64,000 bases of DNA from Bdellovibrionaceae bacterium UBA3535 (GTDB taxonomy: Bacteria; Bdellovibrionota; Bdellovibrionia; Bdellovibrionales; UBA840), in NCBI GenBank assembly GCA_002376845.1, contig DFOS01000012.1, positions 73,158-137,157 on the forward strand, given 5' to 3'. Below are positions 34,866-44,092 of the stretch, piece by piece. A program made the position numbers and the translations under genes. The notes beneath the pieces are model-generated. The model saw only the letters and a program-made list of their open reading frames with translations, did not search any database and had not been told where the DNA came from. Positions within the stretch are counted from its first letter, which is position 1. The number at the start of each line of letters is the position of its first letter.

Positions 34866-35171
34866 ATGGCAAAAATTAAGATCGAACAAGATAGCAAACT
34901 AAACGAACAAGACGCTTTTGAGCGCCTCAAAGAGGTTCTCCAAGATGATCCAGAGCTGCGAAAGCTGGACTCTTCCTATAGCTGCAACTTTGATGAAGCC
35001 AAAAAAAGCGGAACGGCTAAAGGCTCCAAATTTGATGCTTCCCTGGAAGTTAAAGCTAATGGTGGAGGCTCCAACGTGAAAATTGAAGTAAAGCTTCCCT
35101 TGATGTTGAGCCCATTTAAAGGCGTTGTGGAAACCACTCTCCGTAAAAAAATGGAGAAGGCACTGGCTTAA
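34866..35171 (+). CDS. PHA granule-region family protein (PHA_gran_rgn-like)
   Basis: A 101-residue protein starting MAKIKIEQDSKLNEQDAFERL, with a beta-rich middle and the ending LMLSPFKGVVETTLRKKMEKAL. This pattern matches the polyhydroxyalkanoic-acid-system protein family often found with PHA genes. No PHA synthase is in the window, so the role is open. It ends 1 base before rpoH, so the two are likely co-transcribed. Confidence 0.65.
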   Translation: MAKIKIEQDSKLNEQDAFERLKEVLQDDPELRKLDSSYSCNFDEAKKSGTAKGSKFDASLEVKANGGGSNVKIEVKLPLMLSPFKGVVETTLRKKMEKALA

Positions 35172-35172
35172 A

Positions 35173-36060
35173 ATGGCCAAGAAAAAATCTCACATACCAG
35201 ATATCATTGATAACAAGGCTAACAAGCCCGGACATTTGCCCGTACCAACGGATGCACTGGGGCTTTATCTAGCGCAAATCAATCGATACGATCTTCTTAG
35301 CCCTGAAGAAGAACACGATTTGGCGATTAAATATTACGAGGAACGTGATCCGCTAGCGGCGGAAAGACTGGTGACCTCAAATCTGCGTTTTGTCGTGAGT
35401 GTTGCAGCTGAATACTCCAAATTTGGCGCCAAAATGATTGATTTGGTACAAGAGGGTAATGTTGGGCTTATGCATGCAGTGCGCGAGTTCAATCCCTATA
35501 AAGGGGTACGCTTAATCACCTACGCTGTTTGGTGGATTCGCGGCTATATACGCGAGTACCTGTTGAAACAATTTTCCATGGTCAAGCTTAGCACCTCTTC
35601 TGAGCAAAAAAAATTGTTTTACCAATTGCAGAAAGAAAAGGCTTTGCTAGAGGCAAAAGGTGAAGAATTTGATGTGGATGCTTTTAGCGAAAAAATCGGC
35701 ATAGATGCATCGAAGGTAGAAGCAATGGAAATGCGGTTGAGCCAAAGGGATGTTAGCCTCGACACACCTATCGATGAGGGCGGTAAAACTCTACTACTTG
35801 ATATGCAAGAAAACCAAACAGCTGTGGATGCAGAAGAGGAGCTCGCACATCTGGAAGAAGTAGAGGTTTTAAAAGAAAAAATCGATGCCATCAAAGAAAG
35901 CTTAAATGAAAAAGAAGTCTACATATTAGAGAACCGAGTCTTGCATGACTCTCCTATGACCTTACAAGAGATTGGCGATCACTTTGGTATTACGAGAGAG
36001 CGCTCCCGACAAATCGAAGCCAATATTATTAAAAAATTAAAACAAGCTTATCAGGATTAG
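35173..36060 (+). CDS. rpoH: RNA polymerase sigma-32-type factor RpoH
   Basis: An alternative sigma factor of 295 residues. Region 2 contains NLRFVVSVAAEYSKFGAKM, DLVQEGNVGLMHAVREF and GVRLITYAVWWIRGYIREYLL; the RpoH-box-like segment SSEQKKLFYQLQKEK follows. Region 4 ends with LQEIGDHFGITRERSRQIE. It probably drives heat-shock or envelope-stress genes. The 3' end overlaps that of fliA, so two sigma factor genes meet tail to tail. Confidence 0.9.
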   Translation: MAKKKSHIPDIIDNKANKPGHLPVPTDALGLYLAQINRYDLLSPEEEHDLAIKYYEERDPLAAERLVTSNLRFVVSVAAEYSKFGAKMIDLVQEGNVGLMHAVREFNPYKGVRLITYAVWWIRGYIREYLLKQFSMVKLSTSSEQKKLFYQLQKEKALLEAKGEEFDVDAFSEKIGIDASKVEAMEMRLSQRDVSLDTPIDEGGKTLLLDMQENQTAVDAEEELAHLEEVEVLKEKIDAIKESLNEKEVYILENRVLHDSPMTLQEIGDHFGITRERSRQIEANIIKKLKQAYQD

Positions 36061-36836
36061 ACATCTTCGTCGATATTCACTTGCGTGGCCAATTTGGCAC
36101 GCAAACGAGTAACGGCTTGTGCATGAAGTTGCGATACGCGGGATTCGGTTACTTTTAATACTTGACCGATTTCTTTAAGATTTAAATCTTCATAATAATA
36201 AAGCGACAATACCAGTCGCTGTTTTTCTGGTAAATCTTCAATGGCATTGGCAATCAAATCTTTTACCACTTTAATATTCAAATGCGAATGGGGATTGTTG
36301 CCCTTTTCATTTTCTAAGATGCTTAAAATCGACTTCTTATCCACATTAGAAAAGGTAGCGCTTTCATCGATCGACAGCATACTAACAGGTCTTACTTGAT
36401 TAACAAGATCATGAAACTCTTCCATATTAATTTTCAAAGCTTCACAAATCTCTTCATCCGTAGCATTGCGGCCAAGCGTGGCCTCAAGCTTTACGATGGT
36501 CCGATCCAATAATTTAGCTTTGTCTCGAACACTTCTTGGCACCCAGTCTTGAGCACGCAGCTCATCTAGTATAGCTCCGCGAATACGAAATTCTGCATAG
36601 GTTTTGAATTTATTATCTCTTGATGGGTCATACTTTTCTATAGCATCCATTAAGCCAATAACGCCGCTAGAAATAAGATCATCCAACTCAATATTCGAGG
36701 GAAGACGGGCCGCAATTTTTTGCGCAATAAATTTGATCAATGGAGCATACTCCATAATCAATTTATCCTTTTGCTCCGCACTAAGTTTGGAGGGATCTTC
36801 TTTATACTTTTTTAAAAGAGCACTACTTTTGGCCAT
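36057..36836 (-). CDS. fliA: RNA polymerase sigma-28 factor FliA
   Basis: The flagellar sigma factor, 259 residues. Region 2 has EYAPLIKFIAQKIAARLPSN, DLISSGVIGLMDAIEKYDP and KTYAEFRIRGAILDELRAQDWVPRSVR, and region 4 has ALEDLPEKQRLVLSLYYYEDL-type residues with LKEIGQVLKVTESRVSQLHA. It is expected to transcribe late flagellar and chemotaxis genes. It closes the long flagellar operon. Confidence 0.95.
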   Translation of the reverse strand: MAKSSALLKKYKEDPSKLSAEQKDKLIMEYAPLIKFIAQKIAARLPSNIELDDLISSGVIGLMDAIEKYDPSRDNKFKTYAEFRIRGAILDELRAQDWVPRSVRDKAKLLDRTIVKLEATLGRNATDEEICEALKINMEEFHDLVNQVRPVSMLSIDESATFSNVDKKSILSILENEKGNNPHSHLNIKVVKDLIANAIEDLPEKQRLVLSLYYYEDLNLKEIGQVLKVTESRVSQLHAQAVTRLRAKLATQVNIDEDV

Positions 36837-36899
36837 CCATTTCCTCTCGCAGGTATTTTCAGTTTAGCAAAGGCAAGCTATATTGAAAGTCCATATCTT

Positions 36900-37730
36900 T
36901 TAAGCTACACCAAGTACCTGTTCCCAAAAGAACTGAAGTCCACCTTTAGCTCTACCTAGACCCGTATCAGCTCCAATTTTATCTCCTACTGCCATAATAG
37001 CCTTAGCTGCAGGAGCATAGGGACTCTTATCCAAAATCAAAGTCTGACTACGACTAGCCCGCGACATGGCTGCATCCAAGGGAATATGCCCCTTATAATC
37101 TAGACTAACGCATAAGAATTTTTCACAGACTTCACTCAATCTTTGAAAAACCATTAAGCCCTCTCGCTCTGACTGCACTTCATTACAAAGAATCGAAAAG
37201 CGCTCCTCTTTGTGATATTTATTTAAAACCTTAATCAGAGCATAGGAATCTGTAATGGATGCAGGCTCTGGATTCACCACTACGAGAATTTCATTCACAG
37301 CTGCATTCAAATACAAAACATTGCTATCAATGCCTGGCGCTGTGTCTATGAGCAAATAATCAAAGTAACCATTCAGTGAACTAACCTGCTCCAACAAATT
37401 TTGTTTTTGATAAACTGTTAAATGGCTTAGTTCGTGCAAACCGGAGCCACCGGGTATCAAATAAATAGAGTCACCTATTGGTTGGATGATTTCTTCAATG
37501 AATTTTTCTCCATCGATTACATCCAATATACTATGCTCTGTGCGCTTACCCATCATGACATCCACATTGGCCATGCCAAGATCTCCATCTAAAATTAATA
37601 CTTTATTACCCTTTAAAGCCAAATATCTTGCTAAATTGCAGGTGACACTGGTCTTTCCGACTCCACCTTTTCCAGAAGTGATACTTATAGTCTTTGTATA
37701 TTTCTTATTGCGCTTTAAATTTTCTAACAC
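36900..37730 (-). CDS. flhG: Flagellar number regulator FlhG (FleN/MinD-like ATPase)
   Basis: A MinD-type P-loop ATPase of 276 residues with the deviant Walker A SGKGGVGKTSVTCNLARYL (about 19-37). It has LILDGDLGMANVDVMMG and the membrane/FlhF-partner features of FlhG. It limits polar flagellar number by acting on FlhF and FleQ-type regulators. It lies 3 bases after flhF, the usual pairing. Confidence 0.95.
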   Translation of the reverse strand: MLENLKRNKKYTKTISITSGKGGVGKTSVTCNLARYLALKGNKVLILDGDLGMANVDVMMGKRTEHSILDVIDGEKFIEEIIQPIGDSIYLIPGGSGLHELSHLTVYQKQNLLEQVSSLNGYFDYLLIDTAPGIDSNVLYLNAAVNEILVVVNPEPASITDSYALIKVLNKYHKEERFSILCNEVQSEREGLMVFQRLSEVCEKFLCVSLDYKGHIPLDAAMSRASRSQTLILDKSPYAPAAKAIMAVGDKIGADTGLGRAKGGLQFFWEQVLGVA

Positions 37731-37733
37731 CCA

Positions 37734-39131
37734 CTACCCCTTTTTTGTAATTTTAAATATCAAATCCAAAACTCTTTCTCTTGTGGCAAACTCGAAGTCC
37801 TCCGGAATATTAGCCCCGATACCAAAAGAATGAAGAGGAATATTCAACTTTCTATTCAATGTATAAATCAAACCATGTTGACTGGTTTCATCTAATTTTG
37901 TGCAAATTATGTCATCGTAGTGAAATATCTGATAACGTTTTGCCAGCTCCAAAGCTTGTTTTTCTCCCATAGTTAAGGGACAGACATAATGCACTCTAGA
38001 TTTTTCTAAAAGGTGTCCCACACTATCCTTTAGTGCATTGATTTCACTTAAATCTTTCAATGTATAACCAGGAGTATCCACCAAAATATGATCCATATGA
38101 CGGAGTTGTTTTAAGATGGGCTCCCAATCCTCATTTCTATTAATGATTGCGAAGGGAATATTCAAAATCCTGGCGTAAATTTTTAGCTGCTCAATAGCAC
38201 CAACCTTGTTTGTGTTGGTAGTTATAATGGCAACATTTTTTCGATGACGAATAATTTGGTGGGAGGCATATTTAACCAAGGAAGCGGTTTTGCCAGAGCC
38301 GGCTGCGCCCATAAAGATTTCGATTTTTTTGCCTTGATCATCTCCTGTTACATCAATGGTATCGAGAAAATACTTAGCGACCCACCCCTCAATAAGCGCG
38401 GCCTTCTTATCTTTAACAGAAGACATCGCTTTATCACCTTCTTTTAGAATTTCTTTTATCAAATCTACATTAATACCAGCATCATTTAACTTCTCGTACA
38501 TATGATCTAGGTAGGCAGGAACTGCTCCGCCATGTTGAGATGGGTTTTCTATAAATGTTTGCGGCATCTGTTGAAACTTTTGCAGCACAGATTGTAGACG
38601 TAATACTTCTTGCTTTAACTGCGCGATTTCGGAATCATTTTTTGCATGATTCACTCTTCGTTTTGTTTCAATAAAATCATTGTTTAACGATTGTAGAGCG
38701 GACTGGGTGGCCGTTTGCAAACGCGCAAGATTGGATTTCTCTTGCGACTCTGTAGCAACCTCCTCTTGTGCTATTGATTCATCCTGAATTTCGATATACG
38801 GTCGCCGCTTTGGAAGCTGACGCCTCTTTACTTCTTCTTGCTGATCATAAAAGGATTTTACCGCCCGTTGAATGTACTTTTTTTGCGTCCTTGCCTTTGC
38901 CTCATGTAGCTTTTTGCGCTCTTCTTCTTTTAATTTTGCTAAAGCAAATTGCCGCTCACGATATTTTTGCTCCGAAATAGCAGCTGTGAGCTCTACACTT
39001 GTGCTACCAGCAATACCGTAACCCTTTTTATTGTCTTTTGCCGAAAGAATAATGGCATCTGGTCCCAGCTCAGTTTTGACCATTTGCAATGCTTCCTGCA
39101 TGTTTTTTGCCTCAAACTTCTTAACTTGCAT
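37734..39131 (-). CDS. flhF: Flagellar biosynthesis GTPase FlhF
   Basis: An SRP-type GTPase that places the flagellum at the cell pole. The 465 residues comprise a short N-terminal domain (MQVKKFEAKNMQEALQMV), a charged Gln/Lys-rich B region, and the NG domain with GAAGSGKTASLVKYA, DTPGY and TKLDE. It overlaps flhA by 11 bases. Together with flhG it indicates a polar flagellum. Confidence 0.96.
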   Translation of the reverse strand: MQVKKFEAKNMQEALQMVKTELGPDAIILSAKDNKKGYGIAGSTSVELTAAISEQKYRERQFALAKLKEEERKKLHEAKARTQKKYIQRAVKSFYDQQEEVKRRQLPKRRPYIEIQDESIAQEEVATESQEKSNLARLQTATQSALQSLNNDFIETKRRVNHAKNDSEIAQLKQEVLRLQSVLQKFQQMPQTFIENPSQHGGAVPAYLDHMYEKLNDAGINVDLIKEILKEGDKAMSSVKDKKAALIEGWVAKYFLDTIDVTGDDQGKKIEIFMGAAGSGKTASLVKYASHQIIRHRKNVAIITTNTNKVGAIEQLKIYARILNIPFAIINRNEDWEPILKQLRHMDHILVDTPGYTLKDLSEINALKDSVGHLLEKSRVHYVCPLTMGEKQALELAKRYQIFHYDDIICTKLDETSQHGLIYTLNRKLNIPLHSFGIGANIPEDFEFATRERVLDLIFKITKKG

Positions 39132-41223
39132 GCGCCACCTCCACTACTGCCGCAGAGTGTACTTTCACGTCCAAACTAACTTCATTGTGCGATAGTACGG
39201 CTACTTGTGGTAAGAATCGCTCTATCAATTTTCTTAAATGTCTTCGAATGGTTGGCGATGTTAAAATCACTGGTTGCGCCGCAACCTCTGGGCTATTTTC
39301 TATGGTTTGTGCTATTTCTGTAATTATGGACTGTGCCATTCTTGGATCCATAACTAGCTGCACTCCCTGCTCGCTTTGCAACAAGGAATTGGCTAAGAGT
39401 TCCTCTATGTGCGGAGATAAAGACATAACCATGAGATTGTCGTCTTCATCTTTGTACTTAGACGTAATATTACGACACATTTTTTTGCGAACCGACTCAA
39501 TTAAAACATCAATATCTTTCGTTCTGGGAGCTTCGTCAGCCAAAGTTTCAAAAATAGTGCGCAAATCACGAATAGAAACCTGCTCTTTGAGCAAGCCTTG
39601 CAATACCTGCACCACGGCACCTAACGGCAAGACATCGGGTATCAATTCATCCACTACCTTAGGAAAGGCAGCCTTAAAGTTTTCTATAAGATTATTGGCT
39701 TCCTGCCTTCCGAGAATCTCATGGGCATTGTTGCGTATAATTTCAGTTAAGTGTGTTGCAATGACCGTAGACAGATCCACCACTGTATAACCACTCAGCT
39801 CAGCCTGCTCTTTTTGTGACTTACTAATCCAAATGGCATCCAAACCAAAAGCAGGCTCAGTTGTGGCAATTCCATCAATTTTCTTAATTACATTGCCTGG
39901 ATCCATTGCCATCAAATGATCTGGCATTAGATTTCCGCCAGCCACCTTATTACCTTTGATCAATAATTGATACTCGCCTGGCTGAAGTTGCAAATTATCA
40001 CGGATATGAATACTAGGAACGATAACTCCTAAATCCAGCGCAAACTGCTTGCGTATGCTCACGATTCTCTCAAGTAGATCCCCAGATTTTTCTGATTCTA
40101 CTATATTGATAAGACCGTAACCCACCTCAAGCTCAAGCAGATCCAGTGGCAAAAGACTTTCAATATTCTCTTTATTATTGGATTGTGCTTGATCCTCTTC
40201 TAGTTTGCGCTGCTGCATCTCTTTATCTTTTTGGAAGCGATCTATTGTCCAAGCAATAGATGCGGCAAGTAGAGACATCACCATAAAAGGCATCAATGGT
40301 AGGCCTGGAATCAAACCAATAAATGCCAACATTGCCGCAACAATATATATTGCTTTAGGGTTTGAGGTTAACTGCTTTGCCACCTGAGAACCCATATTCT
40401 TTTTTGCTGAACCCGACCGGGTTACAATAATACCCGCAGCTGTCGAAATGATAAGAGCTGGTATCTGTGAAACCAAACCATCACCAATGGTAAGCATGGT
40501 ATAATACTGGGCAGCTTGCGAAATATCTAAGCCCTTATCCAGAGTACCTATTAATAGGCCACCAACCACATTTACTAGGGTAATGATAATACCAGCAATA
40601 GCATCACCGCGCACAAATTTACTCGCACCATCCATAGCACCATAGAAGTCGGCTTCCGATTCTATTTCTTTTCTGCGAGTTCGAGCCATCTCCTCGTTGA
40701 TTAAACCTGCATTCAGGTCCGCATCAATGGACATTTGCTTTCCTGGCAATGAATCCAAGGTAAATCGAGCTGCTACCTCGGCTACTCGACCAGAACCCTT
40801 GGTAATCACCACAAAGTTGATGACTACCAAAATCGTAAACACTACAAAACCAATAATATAGTTATCGCCAACCACCACGGAGCCAAAAGCCTCAATTACA
40901 TTACCGGCAGCGCCACTACCCGTGTGACCTTCCTTTAATATTAACCTTGTGGAGGCAACGTTAATGGCTAGGCGAAAAAGAGTTACCATTAATAGTACCG
41001 TTGGAAAAACGGAGAAATCCAAAGCCTTATCCGAATACAAGGATAAAATCATTATCAATAAAGAAATAGAAATTACCAGCACCAAAGCAAAATCAAGAAG
41101 TCCAGACGACATGGGGAAAACCATGACTGCTAGAACTGCCACCATTCCAAGAGCTACCATCAGCTCCGAGTGCTTGGCATATTTTTCAAATCTTTTTAGA
41201 AATTCAAAAATTGCATCCATCAT
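39121..41223 (-). CDS. flhA: Flagellar export gate protein FlhA
   Basis: The 700-residue major component of the flagellar type III export gate. The N-terminal half has about eight membrane helices and the FHIPEP-type loop (around residues 150-210, LDSLPGKQMSIDADLNAG); the C-terminal half is the cytoplasmic nonameric ring domain. The start ATG overlaps the flhB stop by 4 bases. Confidence 0.98.
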   Translation of the reverse strand: MMDAIFEFLKRFEKYAKHSELMVALGMVAVLAVMVFPMSSGLLDFALVLVISISLLIMILSLYSDKALDFSVFPTVLLMVTLFRLAINVASTRLILKEGHTGSGAAGNVIEAFGSVVVGDNYIIGFVVFTILVVINFVVITKGSGRVAEVAARFTLDSLPGKQMSIDADLNAGLINEEMARTRRKEIESEADFYGAMDGASKFVRGDAIAGIIITLVNVVGGLLIGTLDKGLDISQAAQYYTMLTIGDGLVSQIPALIISTAAGIIVTRSGSAKKNMGSQVAKQLTSNPKAIYIVAAMLAFIGLIPGLPLMPFMVMSLLAASIAWTIDRFQKDKEMQQRKLEEDQAQSNNKENIESLLPLDLLELEVGYGLINIVESEKSGDLLERIVSIRKQFALDLGVIVPSIHIRDNLQLQPGEYQLLIKGNKVAGGNLMPDHLMAMDPGNVIKKIDGIATTEPAFGLDAIWISKSQKEQAELSGYTVVDLSTVIATHLTEIIRNNAHEILGRQEANNLIENFKAAFPKVVDELIPDVLPLGAVVQVLQGLLKEQVSIRDLRTIFETLADEAPRTKDIDVLIESVRKKMCRNITSKYKDEDDNLMVMSLSPHIEELLANSLLQSEQGVQLVMDPRMAQSIITEIAQTIENSPEVAAQPVILTSPTIRRHLRKLIERFLPQVAVLSHNEVSLDVKVHSAAVVEVAHAS

Positions 41224-42284
41224 GCTTTCCTTCTTTTCTTCAATCTATAAACATAGGCCAAGACCTCTGCTACAGCCTTAAACAATTCCCTAGGTATCCA
41301 ATCCCCAATATTTAAAGTTTTAAAAATGGCTCTGGCTAAAGGCTTATTTTCAACAGTAGGAATTCCGTGCTCCTTTGCGACTTTTTTGATTTTTTGTGCA
41401 ACCATATCTGCACCTTTTGCTATGAGCCTAGGAGCTGGTGAACCCGCTTCATATTTCAGTGCTACGGCAATATGAGTTGGGTTGGTAATGATAACATCTG
41501 CTTTGGGTACATCGGCCATCATACGCTTGTTAGCCATCTCCCTTTGTACCCTACGAATTCTAGATTTAATTAGCGGGTCACCTTCACGGTTTTTGTTTTC
41601 TTCTTTCACCTCTTGTTTGCTCATGCGCATTTCTTTTTCCATTTCCCAGCGCTGATAGGTGAAATCAATGACCGCCAACACCCCCATAAATAGGCATACT
41701 GCACCAATAAGCTTCAAGGCCATGCCGCCAAAATATATTAATATTTGCCCAATGCTATACTCGACAATCACGCCAATATTTTGAATTTCAGAACGCACTA
41801 TCATGAATACGATAAAAGTAATGATACCCACTTTAATGGTAGCTTTTGCCCCTTCCATAAGGGAGCGCAAACTAAATAGTCTTTTAAAACCACTAAATGG
41901 GTTAATTCGGTCTGGCTTAAATTGCAGAGCCTCTTCATTATAAACAAAGCCCACCTGAAAAAGGGTAGAAGACAAACCCACCACTAGCGTGACAATTAAG
42001 ACAGGAGCGATAATAAAAAGCGTTTTCTGCAATAGAAAACCTGCCATGGCATGATAAACACCAGTAAGTCCCGCGCTGATAATATAATCACCAAAAACAG
42101 CGGTAAAAACCTCTATTATGTGACCTAATAAAATGTCCGACATACCCCAAAAAGTAAGCGCCACAGCTGTTAATAACAGCAGCGTAGCCACCTCTTTGGA
42201 TTGGGCAACCTGGCCACGCTTGCGAAATTCTTCGCGCCGCTGCTGGGTTGCCTCTTCTGTCTTTTCATTTGCCTCGTCTGCCAT
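41220..42284 (-). CDS. flhB: Flagellar export switch protein FlhB
   Basis: An inner-membrane protein of 354 residues. The N-terminus (EKTEEATQQRREEFRKRGQVAQS) is typical, four hydrophobic segments follow, and the autocleavage site NPTH near residue 266 (VIITNPTHIAVALKYE) is intact. Cleavage there switches export from rod/hook to filament proteins. Confidence 0.98.
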   Translation of the reverse strand: MADEANEKTEEATQQRREEFRKRGQVAQSKEVATLLLLTAVALTFWGMSDILLGHIIEVFTAVFGDYIISAGLTGVYHAMAGFLLQKTLFIIAPVLIVTLVVGLSSTLFQVGFVYNEEALQFKPDRINPFSGFKRLFSLRSLMEGAKATIKVGIITFIVFMIVRSEIQNIGVIVEYSIGQILIYFGGMALKLIGAVCLFMGVLAVIDFTYQRWEMEKEMRMSKQEVKEENKNREGDPLIKSRIRRVQREMANKRMMADVPKADVIITNPTHIAVALKYEAGSPAPRLIAKGADMVAQKIKKVAKEHGIPTVENKPLARAIFKTLNIGDWIPRELFKAVAEVLAYVYRLKKRRKA

Positions 42285-42301
42285 CGTTCCTTCCTAGAAC
42301 G

Positions 42302-43078
42302 TTAAATACTTTTTAGTATTCTAAAAAGATTTTCTCCTGTCTCATTAATAAAAATTTTATAACCCAAAAAGAAAGCTGGTAAAGTTACCAGAATAATAAA
42401 AAATCCCATCATTATATTTGCCGGAAAACTTGTAATCAAAATATTGATCTGCGGCACAGCTCTTCCTGCCAAACCTAGTGCGACATTCATAAAAAAGATA
42501 CAAGCAATCACTGGACCAGAGAGTTTTATACCAACCACAACAACCCCCTGAACCAAATGCACCAGAGCATCCACTCCGATAGTTGCTGTCATCTCTGCTG
42601 ATAATGGAACCAAAGCAAAACTCTCACTCATAGCGTTTAAAAAAATGTGGTGACCATTCCAACTTAGAAACATTAGTGTTGCAAAAAGGATCTGTGTGTT
42701 TTCTACGGCCGAGATTCTTTGGTCCATAGTTGGGTTTAAAACTTCGGCATTGGATAAGCCTATACTCATGGAAACCAGCTGCCCACATACGTTCACAGCA
42801 TACAAAACCGTTCGTGCCACAAAGGTTAGAACTAAACCAACAAATACTTCTCGAAAAGCCAAAAAGATGATGGAAGCTGACTCTATATCTACTTGTAGAT
42901 GACGCCATTCAATGTGGCTAAATAGAATCAAACTAATGGCGATTGAGGTTAGTATTTTTAAATAGGTAGGAGTCGTGACCACACCAAAAACTGGCCACAA
43001 AGCAAAGAATACGGATACTCGAATGAGCACCAATATAAATGCCAAAACCTCTGTATTACTAAACTCAAAAATATTCAC
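42302..43078 (-). CDS. fliR: Flagellar export protein FliR
   Basis: A 258-residue polytopic protein with six or so hydrophobic segments. The VFFALWPVFG and VFVGLVLTFVAR stretches and the terminal PAFFLGYKIF fit FliR. It is part of the FliPQR core of the export gate and lies 1 base after fliQ. Confidence 0.95.
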   Translation of the reverse strand: MNIFEFSNTEVLAFILVLIRVSVFFALWPVFGVVTTPTYLKILTSIAISLILFSHIEWRHLQVDIESASIIFLAFREVFVGLVLTFVARTVLYAVNVCGQLVSMSIGLSNAEVLNPTMDQRISAVENTQILFATLMFLSWNGHHIFLNAMSESFALVPLSAEMTATIGVDALVHLVQGVVVVGIKLSGPVIACIFFMNVALGLAGRAVPQINILITSFPANIMMGFFIILVTLPAFFLGYKIFINETGENLFRILKSI

Positions 43079-43079
43079 T

Positions 43080-43349
43080 CTACCTCACATACGTGGCGAT
43101 ATTCTGCATTAACTCGGTGGTAAAAGTGGTTAACTGATCCAACATCCAAGGCCCCATAATGACCAGGACAATTCCTATAATCATAATCTTCGGTATAAAT
43201 GTAAGCGTTGCTTCGTTAATTTGCGTCACAGCCTGAAAAATACTTACTAGTAAACCAATGATTAATGATGAAAACAACAAAGGTGCGGCAACCATTGCTG
43301 TTAACTTGATAGTTTCTTTACTCAAAAAATATACTAAATCTTCATTCAT
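43080..43349 (-). CDS. fliQ: Flagellar export protein FliQ
   Basis: An 89-residue protein with two membrane helices (LTAMVAAPLLFSSLIIGLLV and IMIIGIVLVIMGPWML) and the family signature SIFQAVTQINEATLTFIPK. It overlaps the fliP stop by one base. Confidence 0.96.
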   Translation of the reverse strand: MNEDLVYFLSKETIKLTAMVAAPLLFSSLIIGLLVSIFQAVTQINEATLTFIPKIMIIGIVLVIMGPWMLDQLTTFTTELMQNIATYVR

Positions 43350-44092
43350 TAACCAAAACTCCTAACCATAGAGCCCACCAATAGACCCCATCCATCAACC
43401 AATACAAACAACATAATTTTAAATGGCAAAGAAATCATAACCGGCGGCAACATCATCATACCCATTGCCATCAAGACGCTCGAAACCACCATATCAATCA
43501 CTAAGAATGGCAAATAAATTATAAAACCAATTTGAAATGCTGTTTTTAATTCTGAGATTATAAATGCAGGAATTAAAACTGAATTTGGAACATCCGCCCT
43601 AGTGCGCGGTGTATCCATCTTTGCCATTGAAACAAAAAGAGATAAATCTTTATCCCTTGTTTGATTGAACATAAACTTTCGCATAGGAGCCATAGCCTCG
43701 TTAAAAGCCACTTCCTGATTCATACTGCCCTCAAGGTAGGGCTGAATTGCGCGGGTGTTTACCTCATTAAAAACTGGCGCCATGATAAAGAAGGTCAAAA
43801 ACAATGCCAAACCTACTAAGAGTTGATTGGGCGGCATTTGCTGGGTACCTAGAGCTTGTCGCACAAAGGATAAAACTATTAATATCCGAGAAAAACCGGT
43901 CATCATAATTAGTATTGCGGGTGCCAGGGTAAGCACCGTCAAAATCACAAGAATTTTGATCGTATTGACGACATCATCTGGCTTGCTGTAATTTTGCAAG
44001 CCGATATTTACATTTGGTAGAGTGACCCCTTGTGCCAGCGCCTCACCGGCCATTAGAAGAATGGCAAAAATTAACAACCAATAACGTTTCAC
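43349..44092 (-). CDS. fliP: Flagellar export protein FliP
   Basis: A 247-residue membrane protein with a cleavable signal peptide (ILLMAGEALAQG) and four membrane helices. The family motifs TGFSRILIVLSFVRQALGTQ, PPNQLLVGLALFLTFF and FKIMLFVLVDGWGLL are present. It overlaps fliO by 4 bases. Confidence 0.97.
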   Translation of the reverse strand: MKRYWLLIFAILLMAGEALAQGVTLPNVNIGLQNYSKPDDVVNTIKILVILTVLTLAPAILIMMTGFSRILIVLSFVRQALGTQQMPPNQLLVGLALFLTFFIMAPVFNEVNTRAIQPYLEGSMNQEVAFNEAMAPMRKFMFNQTRDKDLSLFVSMAKMDTPRTRADVPNSVLIPAFIISELKTAFQIGFIIYLPFLVIDMVVSSVLMAMGMMMLPPVMISLPFKIMLFVLVDGWGLLVGSMVRSFG

